Shown one piece after another: positions 17,453 to 26,332 of a stretch of DNA of 64,000 nucleotides. The translations under genes were made by a program, and so were the position numbers. The notes below the pieces were generated by a model. The model did not search any database. It saw only the letters and a program-made list of their open reading frames with translations, and was not told the DNA's origin. The stretch covers positions 112,669 through 176,668 of the forward strand of contig JAPUDO010000068.1 of the NCBI GenBank assembly GCA_027493055.1, given 5' to 3'. Each line of letters starts with the position of its first letter. Within the stretch, counting starts at the first letter, position 1. Source of the stretch: Niabella sp. (GTDB lineage Bacteria > Bacteroidota > Bacteroidia > Chitinophagales > Chitinophagaceae).

Positions 17453-18751
17453 TTAATAGTGACATTTCTGACATTCAAGGCCTCCGATGTCTTTCACTGT
17501 TACGCTATCCATTTTGCCGGCTTTAATGTCATTATGGAATTTCTCGTAAATACTGTAGAACTTATTACCGCTGGTAGAATCTACATTGAAATTTACCTTG
17601 GTTTGCCTGTGACAGTTTACGCACCATCCCATGCTCAGCTCAGAAAACTGGTACACTTCATCCATACCTGTAATATCTCCATGACAGGTTTGACATTGCA
17701 CATTACCCACCCTAACGTGCTGGCTGTGGTTGAAATATACGTGATCCGGCAGATTATGGATCTTAATCCACTCAATAGGCTTGGCTTTTGAAGGATCCCA
17801 TCCCTCAGCGTTGGTAGGATCAAACCCTGCATATTCATAGAGTTTTTGTATCTCACGGGTACCATCTACTACATTTCCGTGCCTGTCTTTTAATTCAGGT
17901 CCGTTATATTTTTGAATGGTTTTGTGACAGTTCATACAAACATTCACAGAAGGAATAGCGGCTGTTTTGCTTTCCCAGGCATTGCCATGACAATATAAAC
18001 AGTTAATCTGGTTAATGCCGGCGTGCACTTTGTGAGAGTAGAAGATAGGTTGCACGGGCTGATAATTGATTTGCCTGTTTACATTGATCATCCCTTTGGT
18101 GGTAAAATAACCTCCTATAATAAATAAGGCAATAGCAGCAATAGCCAGATAGGTTTTATTACGGTAAACCGGGAGAGAAGGGGCTGTTTTTACATGCTCC
18201 GCTTCGCGGGCCGCTCTCTGCAGGTTAAAATTTACATATATAAGCACAAGAGCAACCAGTGCCAGTATAAATGAGACAACACCATACATGATATTGTTCT
18301 GGCTGGCCGATGCCTCAACACCCCCGGCAGCAACAGCATCGCCTTTAGGCGCATCTAACTTTCCAGAAGCTTTTGCATCAATATAACTTAATATCGCATC
18401 TATCTGAGGATCAGTAAGATCAGGGAAAGTAGTCATTGCAGTAGCAGAGATCTTGGAAACCTCTACAGCTTTGGGATATCCCGATGCAATAAGTTTTGTA
18501 TTATTTCTTATCCACTCATGCAACTTCTCCTTGTCTTCCCAACGCCCCTGCACACCCCCTAACGCCGGACCGGTGCTGTTCGATTTCATATCGCCGGAGT
18601 GACAGCTTTGGCATTTCCCTACAAATAAGGTTTTACCCTCATTAACGTTGGCATCGCCCTGTGCAAAAACAGGGGCAACAGAAAAAAACAGCGCTATTAT
18701 AAGTAGGGGTAGTTGATGAAATAAGTACTTATGATTGTCCATAAAACGCAT
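17453..18751 (-). CDS. actA: Alternative complex III multiheme cytochrome c ActA with extra N-terminal cytochrome c domain
   Basis: 432 residues with six CxxCH heme sites. A signal peptide (cleavage near VFAQG) is followed by a class I monoheme domain (CQSCH at 47-51), a membrane helix (~154-174), a second helix (~200-218) and the pentaheme ActA domain (CLYCH 251, CMNCH 272, CQTCH 353, CVNCH 377, CQKCH 427). ActA takes electrons from ActB to the periplasm. The fused monoheme domain is additional to the five hemes of textbook ActA. First gene of the operon; a TATTTTTG box lies about 40 bases upstream. A second ATG nine bases downstream of the start could also serve. Confidence 0.93.
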   Translation of the reverse strand: MRFMDNHKYLFHQLPLLIIALFFSVAPVFAQGDANVNEGKTLFVGKCQSCHSGDMKSNSTGPALGGVQGRWEDKEKLHEWIRNNTKLIASGYPKAVEVSKISATAMTTFPDLTDPQIDAILSYIDAKASGKLDAPKGDAVAAGGVEASASQNNIMYGVVSFILALVALVLIYVNFNLQRAAREAEHVKTAPSLPVYRNKTYLAIAAIALFIIGGYFTTKGMINVNRQINYQPVQPIFYSHKVHAGINQINCLYCHGNAWESKTAAIPSVNVCMNCHKTIQKYNGPELKDRHGNVVDGTREIQKLYEYAGFDPTNAEGWDPSKAKPIEWIKIHNLPDHVYFNHSQHVRVGNVQCQTCHGDITGMDEVYQFSELSMGWCVNCHRQTKVNFNVDSTSGNKFYSIYEKFHNDIKAGKMDSVTVKDIGGLECQKCHY

Positions 18752-18789
18752 AAAAATCTAAAATGTGGATAAAAACCTCTGACTAACTG

Positions 18790-18797
18790 CAAAAATA
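18790..18797 (-). promoter_or_regulatory. Putative -7 box of the act-cox operon
   Basis: TATTTTTG on the minus strand fits the Bacteroidota TAnnTTTG consensus. A TTG lies 22 bases upstream, slightly farther than the usual spacing. Predicted leader to the actA start is about 30 bases. Confidence 0.5.
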
Positions 18798-19021
18798 AGG
18801 TTCGGCATTAACATTACAGCAACAATTTAAAAATTTTTTAAACCCGCTACCAGACTGTATTTCAGCCAATTTTTGGAGAACTTTTTTAAGTTTCAAAAAT
18901 CGTTTGTCATTAAAAAGTCATTTCATAATGCCCTGTTTTGGTGTTAATATCTATAAGTTCAGGGCAAGTTTTCCCTGTTTAGCGCTTATTTAAAAATTGT
19001 GGGTTATTTTGCAGTTTTACT

Positions 19022-19339
19022 ATGTTCAACAGGTTAAAGCAAAAATGGGATGTAGGCCCGGTATCATTGTTTTTAATTCTCTGCACTTTCGCTATCGGTG
19101 GCAGCCTTTCGGGTTATGCAGGCCGATGGTTTTTATCCCTGTTCAGCATCAACAGCAAAATACTATATACCATTATATATATAGTGGCGGTTACCCTTAT
19201 CTGGCCGGTTATGGTTCTGGCAGTAAGTATCCTGTTCGGACAGTTCACCTTTTTTAAAAAATATATTTCCCGGTTATTGTACAGGATCACAGGTAAGGCC
19301 GGTGTAATCCTGGTTGTAGGAACCGCCGTCATCAATTAA
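19022..19339 (+). CDS. Small integral membrane protein, DUF6787-like
   Basis: 105 residues with two or three hydrophobic segments (about 15-32, 47-72 and 93-105) and a basic stretch between them. The text FLILCTFAIGGSLSGYAGR is conserved in small Bacteroidota membrane proteins which I associate with DUF6787; function unknown. It lies six bases before purN and so is probably cotranscribed with it, in a genome neighbourhood that says little about function. It faces the act operon divergently across 270 bases. Confidence 0.7.
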   Translation: MFNRLKQKWDVGPVSLFLILCTFAIGGSLSGYAGRWFLSLFSINSKILYTIIYIVAVTLIWPVMVLAVSILFGQFTFFKKYISRLLYRITGKAGVILVVGTAVIN

Positions 19340-19345
19340 CAAGAT

Positions 19346-19915
19346 ATGAGAAAGAAATTAGCCATTTTCGCCAGCGGGGCGGGCAGCAATGCGCAAAAAA
19401 TAATCGATCATTTTAAGGAAAGCGATAAAGCCAGGATCGCTTTAATTCTATGCAATAAACCCAACGCCGGCGTGCTGGCAATTGCTGAAAGAGAGGGAAT
19501 TGAAACGGTGCTAACCGATAAAGAACAGTATAAAAAAGACGGATACGCCTCATTTTTAAAAGAAAAAGGAATAGATTTTGTAATACTTGCCGGTTTTTTG
19601 CTTAAAATTCCTCAACCGCTGATTGATGCCTATCCGCAAAAAATTATAAATATTCATCCTGCACTTTTACCTAAATATGGCGGGAAAGGCATGTATGGAT
19701 CTTTTGTGCATGAAGCAGTTGTGAACAATAAAGAAAAAGAAAGCGGCATTACCATTCATTACGTGGATGAGCATTATGATCACGGAGCGGTGATTTTCCA
19801 GGCCACCTGCGAAGTATCGGCAGATGATACCCCGGATACGCTGGCACAGAAAATTCATAAACTGGAGCATACCCATTTCCCCATAATTATTGAAAAAATA
19901 ATAACTGATCTTTAG
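19346..19915 (+). CDS. purN: Phosphoribosylglycinamide formyltransferase
   Basis: 189 residues, normal length. Transfers a formyl group from 10-formyltetrahydrofolate to GAR, third step of purine synthesis, in the cytosol. N-terminal nucleotide loop FASGAGSNAQKI, the catalytic Asn-His block NIHPALLPKYGGKGMYG, and the Asp block HYVDEHYDHGAVIFQ with the catalytic Asp are all present. No other purine genes are nearby. Confidence 0.97.
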   Translation: MRKKLAIFASGAGSNAQKIIDHFKESDKARIALILCNKPNAGVLAIAEREGIETVLTDKEQYKKDGYASFLKEKGIDFVILAGFLLKIPQPLIDAYPQKIINIHPALLPKYGGKGMYGSFVHEAVVNNKEKESGITIHYVDEHYDHGAVIFQATCEVSADDTPDTLAQKIHKLEHTHFPIIIEKIITDL

Positions 19916-19941
19916 TCTTATAGAGCTCTAACAATTTTAAT

Positions 19942-22536
19942 ATGAGAAGCAGATCCTGCAGTTTTTATTTATTGATACTGACGCTGTTAGTAAATAGTTC
20001 TTTTGCCCAAGCGGTAGCTCCTTACCCTGATTCGGTTTATTTGTTTGCTTATTCTCCCGTGAAACCGAACGACCGGACAGGACTTGCCTTTGCGTGGAGC
20101 AATGATGGCATTGACTGGAAAGCCATCGGCCCCGAACATTATTTTATTTACAGTGATTACGGTGCATGGGGATCGCAAAAAAAAATGCTTAGCCCCTGTT
20201 TATTTGCGGGCACAGGCGGGGTATGGCATTTGGTATGGAGCCTGAATGACAGCGAAGATGTTTTTGCCTATGCCGCTTCTAAGGATCTTGTTTACTGGGG
20301 CCGGCAATCTTATCCCCAGGCAAAAACCGGAAGCAAAATTGTTAACCCGGTTATTTCCAGGCAGGCTTCAGCCGATAATTATGCCGTATCCTGGGAAAGC
20401 GGTGCCGGAACTATTTTTTCAGCTGAAACAAAAGATTTCAAAAACTATCTGCCCGCTAAAAATATCCCGGCCCATAGTTATGCCAACAGCAGGGCGCAGG
20501 CAGTAATCCTGGGACAAAAACAAACCGGCACTTTGCATAAAGTACCTTATACGGTTGTTGACAGATTGATCAATGCGCAGCAAAAGGCTCATTACCAGCA
20601 CTTACGAAACAGTGAAACTACAGCTGGCGATGAGCTGCGATTTGCCGGTTTAAAACCGGTGGAAGTAACTCTAACCACCCGGCCGGCCGCATCAAAAAAA
20701 ATAAGTGAGCTGCTGGTAGGCGCTTTTTTTGAGGATATTAACTATGCAGCCGATGGCGGCCTGTACGCAGAGCTTGTTCAAAACCGGGATTTTGAGTATC
20801 ATCCATCTGATAAAAAGTACAGGGACGAAAGCTGGAACAGCACAAAGGCCTGGCGGGCAGGCCTGGGCAACCTGTATATTGACACGGCAGCTCCTATTCA
20901 TAAAAACAACCCCCATTATGCTGTTTTAAGTTATGATACCGGCAATCCTGCTTTAATAAATGAAGGGTTTGGAGGCATAGCCGTAACAGCCGGGGAACGT
21001 TATGATTGCAGTGCTTTTATCCGTATCCCCTCTGGCAAAGCAGGTACTGTTACCTGGAAACTGGCCGATAAGAACGGGAAAATAGTAGGAACCGCGGCCA
21101 TGAAAGTTCCGGCCGGGAAAACCTGGAAAAAGCTTAGCGCTGTACTAACCGCGGCCGCCACAGTTGCCGATGCTGAACTGATACTGACAGCCGGACAACC
21201 CGGTACAATTCATTTGGACATGGTTTCATTGTTTCCGCAAAAAACATTTAAAAACAGAAAAAATGGCCTGCGTGCTGATCTGGCACAGGCGCTGGCAGAT
21301 ATGAAGCCTAAGTTCCTGCGGTTCCCGGGCGGATGTGTAGCTCACGGAGATGGTATTGCCAATATTTACCGCTGGAAAAATACTATTGGCCCGCTGGAGG
21401 CCCGAAAACCTATGCGCAACCTGTGGAATTACCACCAGACTATGGGGCTGGGCTATTACGAATACTTCCAGTACTGTGAAGATATGGGAGCAGAACCGCT
21501 GCCTGTGCTGGCCGCCGGGGTTCCCTGCCAGAACTCCTCTACGGGAGGGGCAGGGCAGCAGTGCGGTATACCCATGGAAGAAATGGATGAATATGTTCAG
21601 GATATTTTAGACCTGGTAGAATGGGCCAACGGGGATGCCAAAACAAGTAAATGGGCAAAGATGCGTGCCGGGGCAGGCCATCCTGAACCCTTTAACCTGA
21701 AATATATAGGTATTGGCAATGAAGACCTGATCACCGATATTTTTGAAGAGCGTTTTACCATGATCTTCAATGCCATTAAGAAAAAATACCCCGAAATACA
21801 GGTTGTGGGCACTTCGGGGCCTTTTTATGAAGGAACAGATTATGTGGAAGGCTGGGATATTGCCCGGAAACTGGGCGTGGATCTGATTGATGAGCATTAT
21901 TATGTGCCGCCGGGATGGTTTATACACAACCAGGATTATTATGATAAGTATGACCGGAATGGCAGCAAAGTGTATTTAGGGGAATACGCCAGTCATTTGC
22001 CGGGCCGCCCCAATAACCTGGAAACTGCTTTATCAGAAGCACTGCACCTGAATAATATGGAGCGAAACGGGGATATTGTAGCTATGACATCTTACGCGCC
22101 CCTTTTTGCCAAAGAAGGCAATACCCAATGGAATCCGGATATGATATACTTCACTAATACAGCCGTTACGCTAACTCCAGGGTACCATGTACAGCGCCTG
22201 TATGGCAATAACGCCGGTGATACCTATATCCCTTTTGAAATGACTTATTCTAATAATGCAGACGGAGTGATAAAACGAATTTCGGCATCTATCGTAAAAA
22301 ATACAAAGACAAATGAACTGTTTATCCGCATGGTTAATATGTTGCCGGCAGCCGTAACTATTACTCTTAACAGTGATATGATCCCGCCAGGTGCTTCTGT
22401 ACAAAAAACGGTACTGACAGGAGCTCCTGATGACAGGAAAATAAAACCGGCAGAAAGTACTGTTAGAGCAGAAAGCAATAAGCAGGAAACGCTGCCGCCC
22501 TATTCATTCACCATGTGGAAGGTGAAGCTGTTGTAA
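19942..22536 (+). CDS. Secreted GH51 alpha-L-arabinofuranosidase with N-terminal GH43-like domain
   Basis: 864 residues with a signal peptide (cleavage after SFAQ). Residues ~25-200 look like part of a GH43-type beta-propeller (FAWSNDGIDWKAIGPE, WHLVWSLND, VNPVISRQ). Residues ~250-864 are a GH51 alpha-L-arabinofuranosidase: GAFFEDINYAADGGLYAELVQNRDFE, KFLRFPGGCV, the acid/base Glu594 in GIGNED and the probable nucleophile Glu681 in YLGEYASH, then a C-terminal beta domain. It would remove arabinose from plant-type polysaccharide in the periplasm. The propeller part is too short to be a full active GH43. It starts 26 bases after purN and its end overlaps or abuts the next gene. Confidence 0.9.
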   Translation: MRSRSCSFYLLILTLLVNSSFAQAVAPYPDSVYLFAYSPVKPNDRTGLAFAWSNDGIDWKAIGPEHYFIYSDYGAWGSQKKMLSPCLFAGTGGVWHLVWSLNDSEDVFAYAASKDLVYWGRQSYPQAKTGSKIVNPVISRQASADNYAVSWESGAGTIFSAETKDFKNYLPAKNIPAHSYANSRAQAVILGQKQTGTLHKVPYTVVDRLINAQQKAHYQHLRNSETTAGDELRFAGLKPVEVTLTTRPAASKKISELLVGAFFEDINYAADGGLYAELVQNRDFEYHPSDKKYRDESWNSTKAWRAGLGNLYIDTAAPIHKNNPHYAVLSYDTGNPALINEGFGGIAVTAGERYDCSAFIRIPSGKAGTVTWKLADKNGKIVGTAAMKVPAGKTWKKLSAVLTAAATVADAELILTAGQPGTIHLDMVSLFPQKTFKNRKNGLRADLAQALADMKPKFLRFPGGCVAHGDGIANIYRWKNTIGPLEARKPMRNLWNYHQTMGLGYYEYFQYCEDMGAEPLPVLAAGVPCQNSSTGGAGQQCGIPMEEMDEYVQDILDLVEWANGDAKTSKWAKMRAGAGHPEPFNLKYIGIGNEDLITDIFEERFTMIFNAIKKKYPEIQVVGTSGPFYEGTDYVEGWDIARKLGVDLIDEHYYVPPGWFIHNQDYYDKYDRNGSKVYLGEYASHLPGRPNNLETALSEALHLNNMERNGDIVAMTSYAPLFAKEGNTQWNPDMIYFTNTAVTLTPGYHVQRLYGNNAGDTYIPFEMTYSNNADGVIKRISASIVKNTKTNELFIRMVNMLPAAVTITLNSDMIPPGASVQKTVLTGAPDDRKIKPAESTVRAESNKQETLPPYSFTMWKVKLL

Positions 22537-22592
22537 ATTTTTATCAAAGCTTTTGCAATTTGTTTGGTTGCTTTGCCGTCCTGATTTTTGGT

Positions 22593-23378
22593 TTGAGACA
22601 ATTTATAATTATACTATTATTTGTTACCGGCTTTTTAGCACAGGAGGTAAACGCCCAGATTACGGTAAAAGGTACCGTATTTGACAGTTCGGGCGTTTAC
22701 CCGGTTCAGTTTGTTTCAGTTTTATCTACTTCGGGGGTTGGAAGCATTACCGATGCCAACGGCGATTATAGTATTACTGTAAGTGACCAGGATTCAATAT
22801 GGTTCAGCTATCTGGAAAAGCCCACCCGGAAGTTTGCGGTTAAAAGTATCAAAACCCCTTATGCTTTTAATGTTTCCCTGCAAACATTTATACAACTATT
22901 GCCCGGAGTAAAGGCACGGGTAAGAAACTACAGGCGCGATTCTATACAAAACAGGCAGGACTACGCAAAATATTTCGACTACCAAAAACCGGGGCTTAAG
23001 GTAAATTCGCTGAGCGATGGGACCGTTGGCTTTGACCTGGATGAAATTATCAACTCCTTCCGTTTTAAAAAGAACCGGCAAATGCTCTCTTTTCAAAACC
23101 GGCTGATCAGCCAGGAGCAGGATGCTTTTATAAAACACCGTTTCAGTAAAGCCCTTATCCGGCGTATAACACAGGCCGATAATGACAGCATCATCAGCCG
23201 GTTTATTATCCTCTACCAGCCTTCGTTTTTGTTTACTTCTACGGCCAGCGACTATACTTTTCATAAATATATAAAAGACTCTTACGAGCGTTTTAAGAAA
23301 GGGCTTGTGCCCAGCCCCCTGTGGCTGGAAGGCGCTACGGAAGAAGATCCTGTAATATACAGGCGCTTCAATAATTAA
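22593..23378 (+). CDS. Secreted carboxypeptidase-regulatory-like domain protein
   Basis: About 261 residues. No ATG is available; I prefer the TTG at 22593 because it gives a compact signal peptide (RQFIIILLFVTGFLAQEVNAQ), while a GTG at 22515 would add 26 residues and overlap the upstream gene. Residues ~25-105 form a CarboxypepD_reg-like beta-sandwich (ITVKGTVFDSSGVYPVQFVSVLS, GSITDANGDYSI), as seen at the N-terminus of TonB-dependent receptors, here without a barrel. The remainder is an unrecognised charged domain. Likely outer-membrane-associated or periplasmic; function unknown. Confidence 0.7.
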   Translation: MRQFIIILLFVTGFLAQEVNAQITVKGTVFDSSGVYPVQFVSVLSTSGVGSITDANGDYSITVSDQDSIWFSYLEKPTRKFAVKSIKTPYAFNVSLQTFIQLLPGVKARVRNYRRDSIQNRQDYAKYFDYQKPGLKVNSLSDGTVGFDLDEIINSFRFKKNRQMLSFQNRLISQEQDAFIKHRFSKALIRRITQADNDSIISRFIILYQPSFLFTSTASDYTFHKYIKDSYERFKKGLVPSPLWLEGATEEDPVIYRRFNN

Positions 23379-23403
23379 CCCCGGATTATGCTTAAATTGC
23401 AGC

Positions 23404-24987
23404 ATGGGCAGGTACACAGGCATTATGCTGTTTTTACTGATATTTTCCTCTCTATCGCAGGCTCAAAACAATTGCGATGTCCTGATCAAAAACGGGAAAA
23501 TTATTGACGGCACCGGCAACAGCTGGTATTATGGGGATATAGCCGTTAGGCAGGGGAAAATACTTGCAACAGGCAGAAACCTCCCTTACACAGCAGCAAA
23601 AACCATTCATGCAGAAGGACTGATAGTGGCTCCCGGATTCATTGATGTGCATACCCATATTGAAGGGGATGATGCTAAAAACCCTACGGCAGACAATTTT
23701 ATTTATGATGGTGTAACTACTGTAATTGCAGGTAACTGCGGATCATCCAATGTAGATATTGGCGGTTATTTGAAATGGGTAGATTCTTTCAGGCTGTCTG
23801 TAAATGTAGCGTCCCTGATCGGCCATAATGAGGTACGCAAAATGGTGATGGGCCGCGCCAACCGCGATGCCACACCTGATGAGATGAAGCAAATGGAAGG
23901 GCTTGTTGAGGCCGCCATGAAAGGAGGCGCTGTAGGGCTTTCCACCGGCCTGATCTACATTCCCGGCACCTATACAAAAACACCCGAGATTGTTGCGCTG
24001 GCAAAAGTTGCCTCTAAATACAACGGCATTTATGCATCGCACATGCGCAATGAAGGCGATAAAGTTGCCGAAGCCATTCATGAAGCTATTACTATTGGCC
24101 GTGAGGCTGATATACCCGTGCAAATATCCCACTTTAAGCTAAGCGGTCAGCAAAACTGGGGGCGCAGCAGGAAAACCGTCGCCATGATAGAAAAAGCGAG
24201 AGCAGAAGGGCTGGATGTTACCATTGACCAATATCCCTATACCGCCAGCAGCACATCCATCAGCACCTTATTGCCCGATGAAATACTGGCTGACGGACAG
24301 GATAGCATTAAAGCACGGCTGCAACGGCCCGAAGTAAGAAAATACGCAACAGACAGAATGCTGAAACGGTTGAAGCAACGAAAGCTAAAACATTTTAGCT
24401 ATGCGGTAGTAGCCTACTACAGGCCGGATACCTCGTACAACGGAAAAAGCATTGAAGAAATTAACCTCATGAAGGGCCGTAAGCATAAAGCCCGGGAAGA
24501 AGCACAAACCATTATGGATATTACGATGAACGGAGGCGCCAGCGGGGTATTTCATGGAATGGGAGAAGAAGATGTAAAACGCATTATGCGTTACCCCTTC
24601 AACATGTTTGCCAGCGATGCTTCTATCCGTATTTTCAACGAGGGCGTGCCACACCCACGGGGCTACGGCACTAATGCAAGGGTCCTGGGCAAATATGTTA
24701 GGGAAGAAAAAGTGATTTCGCTGGAAGAAGCGGTGAGGAGAATGACCTCTCTGCCAGCCCAGAAATTTCAGCTGAAAGACCGCGGCCTTTTAAAAGAAGG
24801 GATGGCTGCAGACATCGTAATCTTTGATGAAAAAACAGTTACAGACAAGGCTACTTTTCAACATCCCCATCAATACGCCAAAGGCTTTCATTATGTGCTG
24901 GTGAACGGCGTGGTTACAATAGATAACGAAAAACATAATGGCGTAAGGGCAGGAAAAGCGCTGTATGGCCCTGCGGCAAAAAATTAA
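23404..24987 (+). CDS. N-acyl-D-amino-acid deacylase family amidohydrolase
   Basis: 527 residues with a signal peptide (LLIFSSLSQAQ). Metal-dependent amidohydrolase fold: the beta-strand-1 motif APGFIDVHTHIEGDD supplies two His ligands, followed by VIAGNCGSS, HMRNEGD, QISHFKLSG and the Asp motif FASDASI. The C-terminal FxLKDRG.LKEGMAADIVIFD is typical of D-aminoacylases and related imidases. It would hydrolyse N-acyl-D-amino acids or related amides in the periplasm. It sits 25 bases after the preceding gene and is the last of the plus-strand run. Confidence 0.88.
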   Translation: MGRYTGIMLFLLIFSSLSQAQNNCDVLIKNGKIIDGTGNSWYYGDIAVRQGKILATGRNLPYTAAKTIHAEGLIVAPGFIDVHTHIEGDDAKNPTADNFIYDGVTTVIAGNCGSSNVDIGGYLKWVDSFRLSVNVASLIGHNEVRKMVMGRANRDATPDEMKQMEGLVEAAMKGGAVGLSTGLIYIPGTYTKTPEIVALAKVASKYNGIYASHMRNEGDKVAEAIHEAITIGREADIPVQISHFKLSGQQNWGRSRKTVAMIEKARAEGLDVTIDQYPYTASSTSISTLLPDEILADGQDSIKARLQRPEVRKYATDRMLKRLKQRKLKHFSYAVVAYYRPDTSYNGKSIEEINLMKGRKHKAREEAQTIMDITMNGGASGVFHGMGEEDVKRIMRYPFNMFASDASIRIFNEGVPHPRGYGTNARVLGKYVREEKVISLEEAVRRMTSLPAQKFQLKDRGLLKEGMAADIVIFDEKTVTDKATFQHPHQYAKGFHYVLVNGVVTIDNEKHNGVRAGKALYGPAAKN

Positions 24988-25544
24988 CAGGATGGAGGGG
25001 GTAGAACAAATCTCCATAGATAAAATATTTCGGTGCGCTGCACCTATAAACATTTCGAATGATCCGTAGCTACAAATATTGTCGCCGCGCAACGGCTATA
25101 AAGTTAGCACTCTATTACAGCTGTTTATAGTAATTATTCAGCCTTAGGTAGGCGCAGCGCGCCGGAAATCATTGTAACAATTCAACTATAATGCTTCTCT
25201 AAGCCGCCGCGCGGCGAAATATTATTGTTCGATGATCTGTTCAGCAATTTGTAGCTTAAAAAGGAACTTTTGTCCTACACCCGGATGGAGTGATTTGCTG
25301 TCTTAAGAGAATGCTATAAAACTGATAGATAAACTGTTGCGTTTTTTAAAAGATTTCTATCAGGAAAAACGCATTTACCTCAAAAACATATACCGTAAGG
25401 GCAACAAAAAATTCAACCGGCGATGCATTGGCAAAGGCAAACCTCTTTTTTGAATCAGGGCTTTTCGAGTTTAGTGAACCCGGTATATGAAAATATCCTG
25501 TAGAGTAAAACTGCGTTTATCTTAAAGAATTTATTGTTCTCCTT
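24988..25544. other. 557-bp intergenic region without a gene
   Basis: The first 230 bases hold four GC-rich hairpins in AT-rich sequence (separate entry). The second half has no ORF worth calling; fragments such as the AAAACATATACCGTAAGGGC stretch look like remains of something decayed, but I cannot name it. Confidence 0.5.
25021..25220. repeat. Cluster of four GC-rich palindromes (REP-like)
   Basis: GGTGC-GCT-GCACC (25032-25044), GCCG-CGCAA-CGGC (25084-25096), GGCGC-AGC-GCGCC (25151-25163) and the perfect 12-mer CGCCGCGCGGCG (25205-25216), each embedded in similar AT-rich words such as AAATATT and GTAGCTACAAAT. This looks like a cluster of REP-type elements. Confidence 0.6.
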
Positions 25545-26213
25545 TTATTCTACAGACAACAGTTCCTGTGTACCCCATTTAGAGCTGCTTTTCACCATTC
25601 CAAAATCCGGTACAAACCATTCTGTGAGCTGCATTTTTATGGGAATGCCAATGCCCATTGTAATTACTGTTTTAGCATCGTAAGTAATTTTATAAGCCTC
25701 CCAGGTGCCGGCAGGGGTAGTTATTTTTTCTTTTGCTTCTACCTTTCGGTTGGTGACATCTATGGATACATTGGCGGTCATCCCGTTCTCCATTTTCATG
25801 TCCATATTAAAGTTGCCATCCTGCAAAGCCTGGCCCACACTTAACGAAGCAGGATATTCCATATATGCACCTTTCCCCTCTACTTTGGCATTTTTAAACT
25901 GCTCCATTTGCTGCGGGCTCAGCATCATCCTCATATCAATCATTAATACGCCGCTTTTACATTGCATGGTACCTTTTCCACCGCCCATTGATTTACCTTT
26001 TTTATCAAAAACCTCTGACTGAACGGTAGCGCTGGTTATGCCGCCGTTTTTAGATACGCCCGACACTTTATACACATACTTTCCGTCTTCTTTACCTTTC
26101 CTGTCAAACATCCCTATGGTAATAGTTTTATTGTTCTGCAAATAGTAATAGCTGCACTGCGCAAAGCAGCAGGCGCCCATTGTACAAAAGACAATAAAAA
26201 GGAATACTCTCAT
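25545..26213 (-). CDS. Secreted TapB-family / DUF3108-like protein
   Basis: 222 residues with a signal peptide ending near CCFAQC. The body is a beta-rich domain of the DUF3108-like (TapB) type: YVYKVSGVSKNGGITSATVQSEVFDKKGK, a central Met-rich stretch and the C-terminal TPAGTWEAYKITYDAK...TEWFVPDFGMVKS, where the W-F-P-G-V block is the recognisable signature. Probably periplasmic or surface-exposed; role unknown. It faces the esterase gene divergently over 119 bases that contain a GATTGG-GGGG-CCAATC inverted repeat near 26250. Confidence 0.75.
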   Translation of the reverse strand: MRVFLFIVFCTMGACCFAQCSYYYLQNNKTITIGMFDRKGKEDGKYVYKVSGVSKNGGITSATVQSEVFDKKGKSMGGGKGTMQCKSGVLMIDMRMMLSPQQMEQFKNAKVEGKGAYMEYPASLSVGQALQDGNFNMDMKMENGMTANVSIDVTNRKVEAKEKITTPAGTWEAYKITYDAKTVITMGIGIPIKMQLTEWFVPDFGMVKSSSKWGTQELLSVE

Positions 26214-26332
26214 ATTAGTGTTTTTAGAAATGCAAGGTACTGCGTTCTGATTGGGGGGCCAATCGCCTAAATAGGTGAATGATACAGTATTGCCGTTTTA
26301 TCCGTAATTTGTATAACTTATATTGAAAGCCT

